Below are positions 44,682-54,980 of a DNA stretch of 64,000 nucleotides, in pieces. The position numbers and the translations under genes were made by a program. Positions within the stretch are counted from its first letter, which is position 1. The number at the start of each line of letters is the position of its first letter. The notes under the pieces were generated by a model that had not been told where the DNA came from, did not search any database, and was given only the letters and a program-made list of their open reading frames with translations. The stretch comes from Leptodactylus fallax (Eukaryota > Chordata > Amphibia > Anura > Leptodactylidae): NCBI GenBank assembly GCA_947044405.1, contig CAMRHE010000197.1:2046001-2110000 (forward strand), given 5' to 3'.

Positions 44682-45434
44682 AAATAGCAATACAGCATAG
44701 AGTACTGAAATAATATTGATATTTACATAAATAATACAAACTCTCATTTATACACATAGTACACACTCACATATATGCTTTAAACACACTCATGTATATA
44801 CTTTACCCATGTTTCTGTAAAAAGATAAAATCTGAATTACAAGAAGTACAACACAGCCAAGCAAGCAGCAGAAAAATGGGGACTGAGGGCAATGGAGAAG
44901 TTAGATTGGGAGGAATAGGGAAGCATAAAGAGGGGGGCACAGGGCAGTGAAGAAGTTAGATTGGGGGACAGAGGGCAGCAGAAAGCAGATGGTGAAGAAC
45001 AAAAGTCTTTGTGTTCTTCCTATTCTTTTTCTGGTGTCTGTCTCTATAATATTATTTCATGTCAGGAAAGGATGCATGCTCTCTAACAGCTCTGACTTGG
45101 AACACAACATCCATTCTAGAAGCCTGTGGGGAAGTGGCCTGGTGGGTGAGCTAAAGATCAACTGGGAAAGTGCTGCTCAGGAGAGGGATATATTTGCAGA
45201 CAGTCTGACCATCCACAGGTAAACAACAAGGCAGGCAGTTTTTCATCAGCCACTGAATGGCTTACTGACTTGCCAGCAGGGGGCTCCACTGGGCATCAGC
45301 ACTATGCTCTGCACAGAGCCTCTTCTGCTTCTGTCAGTTATAGTTGTGTAGCATAGCATCAGTCAAGCGAACCTCCTATTCTTGCTGGTCCGGTCATGGT
45401 TGAACCCTTGGTAACCTCAATCGTTACGCCCCTG
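44682..45434. mobile_element. hAT-type element, right-end fragment
   Basis: CAATCGTTACGCCCCTG ending at 45434 is the inverse of the CAGGGGCGTAACGATTG terminus typical of hAT elements. Leftward are purine-rich repeats (GGGCAATGGAGAAGTTAGAT, twice near 44888 and 44943) like those in the hAT elements at 28535. A left end and target duplication were not found, so the extent is approximate. Confidence 0.5.
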
Positions 45435-45604
45435 CTTCCAGCTCCATCCACCAGAATGCTGACCATGGGGTTCAGATTGTAAGAACTCCATCAATCTGAT
45501 ATCGCTGATCTAGTCTAGGGCTAGGTCATCAGTATCAAAAGCCCAGAAAGCCCCAGAATTCAGCGCGCTGTCAGCTTTCTAGGAGGTATGTAAAACCGCA
45601 TATA

Positions 45605-47204
45605 CAGTGCCTTGCGAAAGTATTCGGCCCCCTTGAACTTTTCAACCTTTTGCCACATTTCAGGCTTCAAACATAAAGGTATAAATTAAAATTTTTTGGT
45701 GAAGAATCATCAACAAAGTGGGACACAATTGTGAAGTGGAACGAAATTTATTGGTTATTTTAAACTTTTGTAAAAAATAAAAAACTGAAAAGTGGGGTGT
45801 GCAATATTATTCGGCCCCTTTACCTTCAGTGCAGCAAACTCACTCCAGAAGTTCAGTGAGGATCTCTGAATGATCCAATGTTGTCCTAAATGACTGATGA
45901 TGAGAAATATAATCCACCTGTGTGTAATCAAGTCTCCGTATAAATGCACCTGCTCTGTGATAGTCTCAGGGTTCTGTTTAAAGTGCAGAGAACATCATGA
46001 AGACCAAGGAACACACCAGGCAGGTCCGTGATACTATTGTGGAGAAGTATAAAGCCAGATTTGGATACCAACAGGTTTCCCAAACTTTAAACATCCCAAG
46101 GAGCACTGTGCAAGCGATCATATTGAAATGGAAGGAGTATCAGACCACTGCAAATCTACCAAGACCTGGCCATCCCTCTAAACTTTCATCTCAAACAAGG
46201 AGAAGACTGATCAAAGATGCAGCCAAGAGGCCCATGATCACTCCGGATGAACTGCAGAGATCTACAGCTGAGGTGGGAGAGTCTGTCCATAGGACAACAA
46301 TCAGTAGTACACTGCACAAATCTGGCCTTTTTGGAATAGTGGCAAGAAGAAAGCCATTTCTCAAAGATATCCATAAAAAGTCTTGTTTAAAGTTTGCCAC
46401 AAGCCACCTGGGAGACACACCAAACATGTGGAAGAAGGTGCTCTGGTCAGATGAAACCAAAATCAAACTTTTTGGCCACAATGCAAAACGATATGTTTGG
46501 CGTAAAAGCAACACAGCTCATCACCCTGAACACACCATCCCCACTGTCAAACATGGTGGTGGCAGCATCATGGTTTGGGCCTGCTTTTCTTCAGCAGGGA
46601 CAGGGAAGATGGTTAAAATTGATGGGAAGATGGATGGAGCCAAATACAGGACCATTCTGGAAGAAAACCTGTTGGAGTCTGCAAAAGACCTGAGACAGGG
46701 ATGGAAATTTATCTTCCAACAACATCTACAATGGAATGGTTCACAAATAAATGTATCCAGGTGTTAGAATGGCCAAGTCAAAGTCCAGACCTGAATCCAA
46801 TAAAGAATCTGTGGAAAGAGCTGAAAACTGCTGTTCACAAACACTCTCCATCCAACCTCACTGAGCTCGAGCTGTTTTCCAAGGAAGAATGGGCAAGAAT
46901 TTCAGTCTCTCAATGTGCAAAACTGATAGAGACATACCCCAAGCGACTTGCAGCTGTAATCGCAGCAAAAGGTGGCGCTACAAAGTATTAACTTAAGGGG
47001 GCTGAATAATTTGGCACGCCCCACTTTTCAGTTTTTTACAAAAGTTTAAAATATCCAATATATTTCGTTCCACTTCATGATTGTGTCCCACTTGTTGTTG
47101 ATTAGTCACCAAAAAATTAATATTTTATATCCTTATGTTTGAAGCCTGAAATGTGGCAAAAGGTTGAAAAGTTCAAGGGGGCCGAATACTTTTGCAAGGC
47201 ACTG
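45605..47204 (+). mobile_element. Tc1-like element, family E, copy 2
   Basis: CAGTGCCTTGCGAAAGTATT (45605) and its inverse (to 47204), each next to TA. It is close to copy 1 at 11119 throughout (about 95% by eye) but has fewer stops and a deletion in the catalytic region. Confidence 0.94.
45997..46991 (+). pseudogene. Tc1 transposase, family E, copy 2, single deletion
   Basis: The frame from M45997 is open for 256 residues: paired helix-turn-helix (QVRDTIVEKYKARFGYQQVS; IPRSTVQAIILKW), first Asp (LWSDETKIKLFG) and [14 protein letters not shown]. At about 46718 a deletion of roughly 28 bases relative to copy 1 removes FQQDNDPKH's second Asp and shifts the frame. The remainder is open in another frame to a stop at 46989-46991, with NPIKNLWKEL, where Lys stands at the position of the catalytic Glu. 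Two of the three catalytic residues are therefore lost. Confidence 0.92.
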
Positions 47205-47206
47205 TA

Positions 47207-47597
47207 TACAAATGGCTCCTTAAACAGAGTAGTATATTATACTAACACAGTACCTTCTCATAGCTGCTCATGCTGGATAAAGCCGACCTCTTCTCCTCCC
47301 ATTTATGTAACTGGTCACATGCTCATGACATCATGAAAGGTCACTGATTTTTCATTTTCCATGGCATGTGTGTGTTGGGACTAGCAACATAGAGAGGGCT
47401 GTGTTTTTTTTTTTTTTTTTACAGAGTCCTCTCCATGACAGGAAGATCACACCTTTCTGTGTCAGGCAGGGGCAGGAAGAGCCACACAACTCTCTCATTG
47501 ATCAGGTGTAGCACTTTAACAGTGTTTTACTCAATCTTATAAAAAGTGGTCAGGGAGGTCTGGCAATGCTGGATGCCCCTGACATCACACTGTAAAA
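47207..47597. other. No gene recognised
   Basis: Single-copy-looking sequence with a T-run (47404-47420). Confidence 0.4.
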
Positions 47598-47602
47598 CAC
47601 AG

Positions 47603-48398
47603 TGTGATGAACTGACCCTCAGTTTTATATCTTTCTTGGAAGTGTGTTTTACTTGCTTAGGTCAGTCCTTCCCCCACTTGGAATGCGGTGCTTTAGTTGA
47701 GTCCACATTGCTGGACGATAGGCTTCACTGGTTTTATGTGTGTTCATTGGAGATGGCTTGCTATAGCCAGGCACTTTTATTATCCCTGGCCAGATGGGAT
47801 GGGGGATAGCAAGCCTTAACTTCACCCTTCTCTCCGAGGGTTCTGCAAAGGTGGGAGAAGGGGGGCTGCCTGGGTGCAAGGGGTGGGTGGAGCACTAGCC
47901 ATATGCTGTGGGCAGACCTGGATTCTGGGGTCATTCAGCAAAGAGGCAGTAAGGAGCTCTGATCTGGGAGAAGATGAGAGGGCCTGCCCTACTGAGGAAT
48001 GCTTTGAGGGCCTAGTTCTGGACAGCATGTAGAAGGATTGTTTTATGCAACTTGCTTAAGCTTGCGCCCTAGGCCCAAAACTCTGCTGTGGCCTAGAGAA
48101 ACGGACTACGAGACTATGCCGGTATTTTCTCTATCTTTTAATTCCCCTGTTTATTTTTGTGTATTGTATCATCGCTCCTTTGCTTGTATGTTTATGCTTG
48201 ATCGTATTAATATTGTATATTTCTGTATATGCTATTAATTCATACCGACCCACTTGGGTTATTAAACATATAAAATTTAAATAGCTCGTTTCATTTTTAT
48301 CCTATGACCCGGTCTACTCACGGTGTGTGAGTGGGAGGTTAAGAAAGAAGTTTGATCGCAGGCGTGCCAGGCGGCTGGGCGAGGCGATATTCTTCACA
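47603..48398 (+). repeat. 5' LTR of Gmr1-like element B
   Basis: Starts TGTGATGAACTGACCCTC and ends GGCGATATTCTTCACA. The next bases (48399 on, GTGGTGGCAGCGGTGGGATA) contain the probable tRNA primer-binding site, TGGCAGCGGTGGGAT or TGGTGGCAGC; the tRNA was not identified. Confidence 0.93.
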
Positions 48399-48590
48399 GT
48401 GGTGGCAGCGGTGGGATATTAGGGTAACAGTGTGTGGGTGTGGTATCACACAGACACTGGGGATTGCGGCAATCCTATGGAACGAGCGCGGTATGAGATC
48501 AAGTTTAAAATACGGTTAAAGTTTAGTACAGTACTGTTCCCTCCCTTCTTTTTTCTGTCCTATCTTTTATTTGGCAACGGCTTCCAGTGG

Positions 48591-49667
48591 ATGGCTGGTG
48601 GCACCAGAAGCATAACCAAACATCTGCAGGACTTGGTTGCTGCTGAACTGCAGGAGATGGCAGATATGGAAGCTACCATAGCCATGCAGGAGGCAGAGCA
48701 AGGTCCTGAGAGGCTGGCACCAGACAACATCACCATGCCAGACGGTTCCGCAGGTGCCCGGACCCCAGAGGTAACTGTGCCTGGAGGGACCAGTAACCCC
48801 AGTTCTGTGGGGGTAACGGACTTATACTTGCAAATGGCCTTACAGCAGATAGACGCTAGTGACTCTAGCACCCGTCTGCAGGTGATTCTCCAGTACCGAG
48901 AAGCTGCAGAGCGCCGGGCGGAGAGAGAGGCTGCTGCTGCAGAGCGCCGGGCGGAAAGAGAGGCCGCTGCTGCAGAGCGTCGGGCGGAGATGGAGCATCA
49001 GCTTGAGCTAAAAAAACTGGAACTTTGCCAGCAGGCGCAACCTTCCCCTGCACCAACTCCAGGAGCCCGAGCACTAAAGATCCGATCCGAGGACTTTCCA
49101 ATCTTGGAAGATAACGGGGACTTGGACTCGTTTTTGCAGGGATTTGAGCGGGTGTGTAAGCAGCATCATATTCCCCAGGCAGAATGGGCCCGTTACCTGT
49201 CTCCCCGGCTGAAGGGAAAAGGCCTGGATGTTTCCACGAGCTTACCAGTGGACGCGGACTATGAGACCATCAAAGCGGCGCTGATCCGGAGATACCGGCT
49301 CACGCCGGAGGTGTACCGCAAAAAGTTCCGGAATATCCAGCGGGGTCCCACAGAGAGCTATGCGGATGTTCTGCACCATTTACAGGTTACATTCTGGCAG
49401 TGGATCAAAGGACTTACTGTCACCACGTTTGAGGGAATTGGGGATCTTATGATAAAGGAACAATTTCTCCAGGTGTGCCCTCTGGAGGTCCGCCAGTTCG
49501 TGTGTGACTGGAAACCCAAAACAGCAGACAAGGCTGCAGAGATTGCTGACGACTGTGTCCACCAGGGAGCAAGGGATCAAGAGAGGAGCCACACTGCAGA
49601 GACCCCCAAGCGGGAAGGAGGGGCAAAGTTGGAGTTCACCACAGCCTGCGGTCTCCAAGTGGGGTAA
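48591..49667 (+). CDS. Gag of Gmr1-like element B with SCAN-like domain
   Basis: ATG 48591 (MAGGTRSITKHLQDLVAAEL) starts a 358-residue frame; the frame is open upstream to 48432 but that part looks like leader. Residues about 105-134 are three near-identical 12-residue repeats (AERRAEREAAA), predicted to form a charged coiled coil, encoded by 36-bp tandem repeats at 48903-48990. Residues 178-235 are the capsid N-terminal part (FLQGFERVCKQHHIPQAEWA; YETIKAALIRRYRLTPE). Residues 240-325 resemble a SCAN domain (YRKKFRNIQRGPTESYADVL, FLQVCPLEVRQFVCDWKP, KAAEIADDCV). The frame stops at 49667, before the zinc knuckle, which lies in another frame. Confidence 0.85.
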   Translation: MAGGTRSITKHLQDLVAAELQEMADMEATIAMQEAEQGPERLAPDNITMPDGSAGARTPEVTVPGGTSNPSSVGVTDLYLQMALQQIDASDSSTRLQVILQYREAAERRAEREAAAAERRAEREAAAAERRAEMEHQLELKKLELCQQAQPSPAPTPGARALKIRSEDFPILEDNGDLDSFLQGFERVCKQHHIPQAEWARYLSPRLKGKGLDVSTSLPVDADYETIKAALIRRYRLTPEVYRKKFRNIQRGPTESYADVLHHLQVTFWQWIKGLTVTTFEGIGDLMIKEQFLQVCPLEVRQFVCDWKPKTADKAAEIADDCVHQGARDQERSHTAETPKREGGAKLEFTTACGLQVG

Positions 49668-49812
49668 GACAAACTCTGTCCCGGGTGCCCCCTCTACTTC
49701 CCCTGTCCCAAGAACTCTGGGCGCCCCGGGGACCCCCTCCAAGTCCCAAGGAGAGGTCCGGCGATGTCACGCCTGTAACCAGCCAGGACATTTCAAGGCG
49801 CAACCGCTCTAG
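49668..49812 (+). pseudogene. Nucleocapsid zinc knuckle, frame-shifted
   Basis: In a different frame from gag, EVRRCHACNQPGHFKAQ has the C-X2-C-X4-H spacing of a retroelement zinc knuckle, but the last Cys is replaced (AQPL then stop at 49812). A Pro/Ser-rich linker precedes it. RNA binding by this copy would be impaired. Confidence 0.7.
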
Positions 49813-49819
49813 GAACCCC

Positions 49820-50308
49820 CCTGTTTCCCCAGCCACGGCAGCTGGCCCATCTGTATACTTGGTGGGGAGGGAGGGGTTGCAATCTAATGCCAACAGTCAA
49901 CAGGTCATTGTGGGGGGTAAAGTGGTCATGGGATTTCGGGACACTGGGGCGCAGATTACTCTGGTGCAACCTGACTTGGTCCCTGCGGACAGTATTATCC
50001 CTGGAAAAACTCTGACCCTGAAGGGTATTGGACAAGAACGCGTAACTGTGCCCATGGCTTGCGTCCATTTGGACTGGGGTGCGGGAAAAGGGATGCGTGA
50101 TGTGGGGCTAGTGTCTGATCTGCCTGCCAATGTACTATTGGGAAGAGATTTGGGGCCCTTGGTGTCCCAATATGGGGTGGGAGCAGCCCCACCTCGCTGT
50201 GACAAAATGTCTGTACTGAAGGATGATTTTAATGAGGTGTTGAAGCCTGTCACACAGGCAGAGGGAGGGGTTAGCCTTTTGTCTCCCCTTGCTGTGTGTC
50301 CAGCTTAA
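49820..50308 (+). pseudogene. Aspartic protease of Gmr1-like element B
   Basis: The frame open from 49685 gives a retropepsin-like domain from about 49850: VYLVGREGLQ, then KVVMGFRDTGAQITLVQPDL with the catalytic Asp-Thr-Gly at 49940-49948, and the closing motif LPANVLLGRDLGPLV near 50130. A stop at 50306-50308 follows. The protease would cut the gag-pol polyprotein. It is not in frame with gag or integrase, so as sequenced no single polyprotein is possible. Confidence 0.85.
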
Positions 50309-50822
50309 GTAATCAGTGAGCATGTGAATGAGACATTGTGGAATGCTGACCTGGCTGTAGCCATGCCCACATCTGCGGGTGATGAGAGCCCCCTCAGTGT
50401 GACCCTGGCTCAGCCATTCACCCATGCAGTTCACTGTGAATCAATGAATGAATGCAATGTCAATGTAATTGCTAATTCTTGCCTTGCAGGTTTACCGGGT
50501 AGCTCTTCTGAGATGCTGGGGGCAACCCCAACTGAGGACAATGTGCCAGGTGGTCAGGTGGGTCACGGGGATCTCAGGGCCGATCCGGATGAGGAACGGA
50601 CTGCTGGTGTTGCAGTGGTAACCCGCAGCCAGAGTGCTAGAGGGGTGGAAGGCGCTCCGACCCCTGAGCCGTTCCCTCTGTCACCCGGAGATGGTACTGA
50701 GGCCGCCGTGACTAGCCTCCCCACACTGGAGCCGGAGGAGCCCGGCGGGTATGTGACATGCACATCTCTTCTGTCTGGTTCCAGTCAGGGACGCTGTCCA
50801 AGCTGACCGCAGTCTGGACGCA
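50309..50822 (+). other. Protease-integrase linker
   Basis: Open in the protease frame after the stop (50324-50806); rich in Gly, Pro, Glu and Ser, with VVTRSQSARG near 50620, a phrase seen in linkers of related gypsy polyproteins. Integrase begins in another frame just after. Confidence 0.6.
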
Positions 50823-52478
50823 TTGAAGGAGCGTGCTGATCAACCTCCCTTGGAGTCGGACAAGGACCGCGTGTACTGGGAGCAAGGGAGGTTGTACCAG
50901 GAAATGATCCCCACAAAGGGAAAAGAAAGTCAGCTCAGGGAGAAACAGTTGGTGGTACCCCAACCCTACTGGGTGGAGTTGTTGCGGATTGCTCATGATA
51001 TTCCACTGGCAGGCCACCTGGGGATCGCTAAGACCAAGGCTCGCCTCAGCCACTTATTCTACTGGCCTAAGATGGGGACAGATGTAGCTAAATACTGCCG
51101 TTCATGTGACACTTGTCAGAGTATGGGCAAGGCTGGGCAAGGCTCCAAAGCACCAATGATACCTATGCCCATCATAACTGAACCTTTCCAGCGGGTGGCT
51201 GTGGATCTCATTGGACCCCTGTCCATTCCCAGCCGCACCGGGAAACGTTTCATATTAACGGTAGTAGACTACGCTACTAGGTACCCGGAAGCTGTCGCTC
51301 TGTCTTCCATCCGGGCTGATGTAGTGGCCAAGGCTCTGGTAGGCATCTTCTCTCGTGTTGGATTTCCCAGAGAGATGCTCACAGACCAAGGTACCCAATT
51401 CATGTCTGCCTTGATGCAAGGCCTCTGTAAGGTAACAGAGGTGCAACATCTGGTGTCCAGCCCGTATCACCCACAGACCAATGGCCTGTGTGAACGGTTC
51501 AATGGCACCCTGGAGCAGATGCTCAGGATGTTAGTCGAGTCCCACGGGCGCGACTGGGAGCCTTATCTCCCGCACCTGCTGTTCGCTTACCGGGAGGTGC
51601 CGCAAGCCTCAACGGGGTTCTTCCCCTTTGAGCTCTTGTACGGGAGACGTGTACATGGGCCCCTAACTCTTGTGAAAGAGTCCTGGGAAGGAGAAACAGC
51701 CATCCAAGGTGTGCCAGTCGTGCCCATGGCCCAAGTGCAGACGGCATGGGGTGCTGGAGGTGGGACCCAAGAAGGGGGTGTGTCAAATGTATTACCTGTC
51801 AATGTATTGTGGAGGGATGGTTTGGGGAAGCATAATCTCAGTCATTTGCCCAAGGTATCACCATCACCCACCCAAGTACAGGAGGAACAGGGTGTAGGCC
51901 CAAAGGGGCAAGGCGTCTGGGAGGGAGGACAGGGTCCAAACATACCTGTGCCAGAACCAGAGGTGCCCCTAGGTTTGGAAGCAAAGGGGGAGGTGCAGAA
52001 TCCCCTAGAACTCTCCCAACTAGCGGCTAGTGTGGGAGAGACCCTGAGAGACTGCCAGGAAGGGGTCTCTAAACTGGTATCACAAGGGCCTGGGGTTGCG
52101 AGTGTGGATCTGCAGGATGCCAGCACTCAGAACGAGGTCCCAGTGCAGGCCGGGGGTAGCCAGGTGGGCGGAGACTGCCGGGATGGGGTCTCAGCACCGG
52201 TACCACAAGGGCCTGGGGTTGTGAGTGTGGGTCTGAGGGACGCCAGCACTCGGGGGAGGGACCCAGAGCAAGCAGGAGGTAGCCAGGTCTACTTAATTCA
52301 GAGCCTGAACCTTAGAAGAGTCTCCATTCAGACAGGAGAGGAAGAGGGTATCAGTACGCCAGGAATATGGTCAGGGACCAGCGCAGGTCCCAGCGGGGTG
52401 AGGCCGCCAAGGTGTCCGCGGAAGGCGATCTTAGGATCGTCCTTCCTCCCGACACGCTCTAAAAAGGGGGAGGTGTGA
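50823..52478 (+). CDS. Integrase fused to long repeat-bearing tail, element B
   Basis: An uninterrupted 551-residue frame. Residues 1-100 contain the H2C2 zinc finger (His58, His65, Cys95, Cys98; HDIPLAGHLGIAKTKARL, CRSCDTCQ). Residues 120-235 are the D,D-35-E core: Asp128 (VAVDLIGPL), Asp188 (MLTDQGTQFMS), Glu224 (GLCERFNGTL); all intact, with 35 residues between the last two. After LLYGRRVHGPLTLVKESWEG (about 290) the usual C-terminal GPY module is missing. The rest, about 260 residues, is Gly/Gln/Pro/Val-rich with a 41-residue tandem repeat (GVASVDLQDAST and GVVSVGLRDAST). The frame extends 5 bp into the 3' LTR, and no RT motif occurs. It would act on element cDNA in the nucleus; whether it is expressed depends on frameshifts upstream. 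Confidence 0.85.
   Translation: MKERADQPPLESDKDRVYWEQGRLYQEMIPTKGKESQLREKQLVVPQPYWVELLRIAHDIPLAGHLGIAKTKARLSHLFYWPKMGTDVAKYCRSCDTCQSMGKAGQGSKAPMIPMPIITEPFQRVAVDLIGPLSIPSRTGKRFILTVVDYATRYPEAVALSSIRADVVAKALVGIFSRVGFPREMLTDQGTQFMSALMQGLCKVTEVQHLVSSPYHPQTNGLCERFNGTLEQMLRMLVESHGRDWEPYLPHLLFAYREVPQASTGFFPFELLYGRRVHGPLTLVKESWEGETAIQGVPVVPMAQVQTAWGAGGGTQEGGVSNVLPVNVLWRDGLGKHNLSHLPKVSPSPTQVQEEQGVGPKGQGVWEGGQGPNIPVPEPEVPLGLEAKGEVQNPLELSQLAASVGETLRDCQEGVSKLVSQGPGVASVDLQDASTQNEVPVQAGGSQVGGDCRDGVSAPVPQGPGVVSVGLRDASTRGRDPEQAGGSQVYLIQSLNLRRVSIQTGEEEGISTPGIWSGTSAGPSGVRPPRCPRKAILGSSFLPTRSKKGEV
52051..52296 (+). repeat. 123-bp in-frame tandem repeat in integrase tail
   Basis: ACTGCCAGGAAGGGGTCTCT at 52051 recurs as ACTGCCGGGATGGGGTCTCA at 52174. 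The two units of 123 bp (41 codons) share CACAAGGGCCTGGGGTTG and GGTAGCCAGGT, with roughly 80% identity, and the reading frame is preserved. Confidence 0.85.
52461..52473 (+). other. Polypurine tract of element B
   Basis: AAAAAGGGGGAGG immediately before the 3' LTR, the expected primer site for plus-strand synthesis. Confidence 0.85.
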
Positions 52479-53267
52479 TGAACCGACCCTCAGTTTTATA
52501 TCTTTCTTGGAAGTGTGTTTTACTTGCTTAGGTCAGTCCTTCCCCCACTTGGAATGCGGTGCTTTAGTTGAGTCCACATTGCTGGACGATAGGCTTCACT
52601 GGTTTTATGTGTGTTCATTGGAGATGGCTTGCTATAGCCAGGCACTTTTATTATCCCTGGCCAGATGGGATGGGGGATAGCAAGCCTTAACTTCACCCTT
52701 CTCTCCGAGGGTTCTGCAAAGGTGGGAGAAGGGGGGCTGCCTGGGTGCAAGGGGTGGGTGGAGCACTAGCCATATGCTGTGAGCAGACCTGGATTCTGGG
52801 GTCATTCAGCAAAGAGGCAGTAAGGAGCTCTGATCTGGGAGAAGATGAGAGGGCCTGCCCTACTGAGGAATGCTTTGAGGGCCTAGTTCTGGACAGCATG
52901 TAGAAGGATTGTTTTATGCAACTTGCTTAAGCTTGCGCCCTAGGCCCAAAACTCTGCTGTGGCCTAGAGAAACGGACTACGAGACTATGCCGGTATTTTC
53001 TCTATCTTTTAATTCCCGTTTATTTTTGTGTATTGTATCATCGCTCCTTTGCTTGTATGTTTATGCTTGATCGTATTAATATTGTATATTTCTGTATATG
53101 CTATTAATTCATACCGACCCACTTGGGTTATTAAACATATAAAATTTATATCGCTCGTTTCATTTTTATCCTATGACCCGGTCTACTCATGGTGTGTGAG
53201 TGGGAGGTTAAGAAAGAAGTTTGATCGCAGGCGTGCCAGGCGGCTGGGCGAGGCGATATTCTTCACG
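52474..53267 (+). repeat. 3' LTR of Gmr1-like element B
   Basis: 794 bp, starts TGTGATGAACCGACCC; ends CTTCACG, where the last base is G rather than the A of the 5' copy. Six substitutions and a 2-bp gap separate it from 47603-48398. Confidence 0.93.
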
Positions 53268-53272
53268 CACAG

Positions 53273-54897
53273 GCACTTTTTAGGAAGGATTTTCATTGCT
53301 AAAATTGCATGTTATAGTCATAAACATATGGTTTGTAGGTGAGTGTTGTAGGGTAAAATAACAATAAGGCAAGATTTGGAGTGCATGCCATTTATATTGA
53401 TTTTATTAAATGTTTAATTGTACAATTTTATTTACAACTTTAAAACTGTTGAATGGAAATGTATTTATGTATTGCATGCATGTACTGTATAACTAACTCC
53501 CTTGTTTGTATTGTAGTTACAGTAGGTCACAAAGAATTGTTTATAAAATCTTCAATTGTGGGTAGGATTTAACTGTGTGCTGCTGAGAACTGACATATGC
53601 TCAGAGAAAGATTATAGGCTGCCACCTGTCCTGCTGTGAGAATCAAAGTGTCAAGGTAATAGCCACTAGCTGCAATAATGTTGAAACCATACTATAATAA
53701 TATTACAGAGAACACAAAGTTCTTATATTGTAGTTTTTGAACCATGAATGACCACAGATAAAGAGGCAGGCTGTATATAATGTTCATAATGCTGATAGTT
53801 GTGTGTAGCAACCAGAGTTGCCAGTCCCTGCTGGACCCCTGCACCTAAATAAGCTCAAGGGCCCCTCTGCCACAAGTGCACATGCAGTAAATGTCACATG
53901 GCTGGTGGGAGCCTTGAGGCAGATTTTGCACTGGAGTCAAGGAGCTTAAAACTGGCAACAATCTCCTAAATTTAGACTGCATCATAACGCACTCTTGTTT
54001 TTACAGCTGTGTAACTTCACAAGGGGGCTAAAGCTAGCCATACATTTCAGAACGTCCCTGAGAACACAAGGATCGGAAATGTTAAACTCAGATGCCCATT
54101 CCTTCTATAACATCTTCTGTTTGGTAGGGGGGTAAGGGCAGGGCAAATTGAAAGCCCTGGTGCACAATTCATGCTTAGCCAATTCAGGTGCAATGTGAGA
54201 GTTTTCACCAACCTAATCCGATGTGTATGGTTAATTTATCTCTTCCACTTTGCATCAATTGGCAATTAAGGATAAGCTGATTGCAATAAGGGCTGAGATC
54301 ACTGTTTAATTTGCAGTAATAAAAGTAATAATTAGCAGAATTAAAAGGGTCAATGGCATTTTAATTAATAAACTAATCCCACATTTTAAGAAGCCACATA
54401 TTTTATATGAAAGGTTAAGAGTTCGACTACACGAGTTCAAAGTTCCAATGAATTATATTGGTTTAAATACAGCAAACTACTGTACATTGAGTACAGAAGG
54501 GTTGAATGAAGGCTTATCTTTTGTTCACATATTCATTTATATACTGTAATGCCTTAATAAACCAAATAATAAAAACTTGCTATGTTACACAAAATGATTA
54601 AAAAAATATACTACATATAATTTACATTAATATTATATTCCTGGGGTTACTGATTTTCTTGACAGTACTACACTAACAGCAAGTTACTGAAAGTTTACAC
54701 AGAACTCCAGGGCAAACAGTGGAAAATGAATACCATAAGAATAAACACTAAAAGCAAAATGGGCCCCTGCTGGAGTAATTCTGGTAACATGACAGTTTGG
54801 TGCTTGTTGATCCTCCAAACCATCTGTACAGATCAAATAGGGCATACAGTTGTCTGCATTTCTATAATTTGCTAATGTGGAGGTCAGAGGTGTAACT
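53273..54897. other. No feature recognised
   Basis: AT-rich sequence without recognisable transposon ends or coding motifs. It may be the least repetitive part of the window. Confidence 0.45.
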
Positions 54898-54980
54898 TAA
54901 AGGGGTTTCCTGGGCATATAAAATTAATGACCTATCCCTTAAGATAGATTTATAATCAAAGATAAGCGAGGTCCTACACC
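54898..54980. repeat. TTAA-type MITE, left part, split by hAT
   Basis: TTAAAGGGGTTTCCTGGGCA followed by ATGACCTATCCCTTAAG is a common anuran fold-back element. Its next part (CAGATCAGATCTTTGAAGAG) seems to resume at 62302 beyond the hAT. The last 8 bp (54973-54980, CCTACACC) are the hAT target duplication. Confidence 0.6.

Larger units (their letters stand above)
47598..53272 (+). mobile_element. Young Gmr1-like LTR retrotransposon lacking RT and RNase H
   Basis: The element is 47603-53267, with LTRs at 47603-48398 and 52474-53267 and a perfect 5-bp duplication CACAG (47598-47602, 53268-53272). By eye the LTRs differ by six substitutions and one 2-bp gap in about 795 bp, so insertion was recent. 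Internal order is gag (48591), zinc knuckle, protease (49820), linker, integrase (50823), then a long unrelated tail and the polypurine tract. No RT or RNase H motif exists between integrase and 3' LTR. Protease directly followed by integrase fits the Gmr1 order with the RT-RNase H segment lost. It would depend on a related element for copying. Confidence 0.93.
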
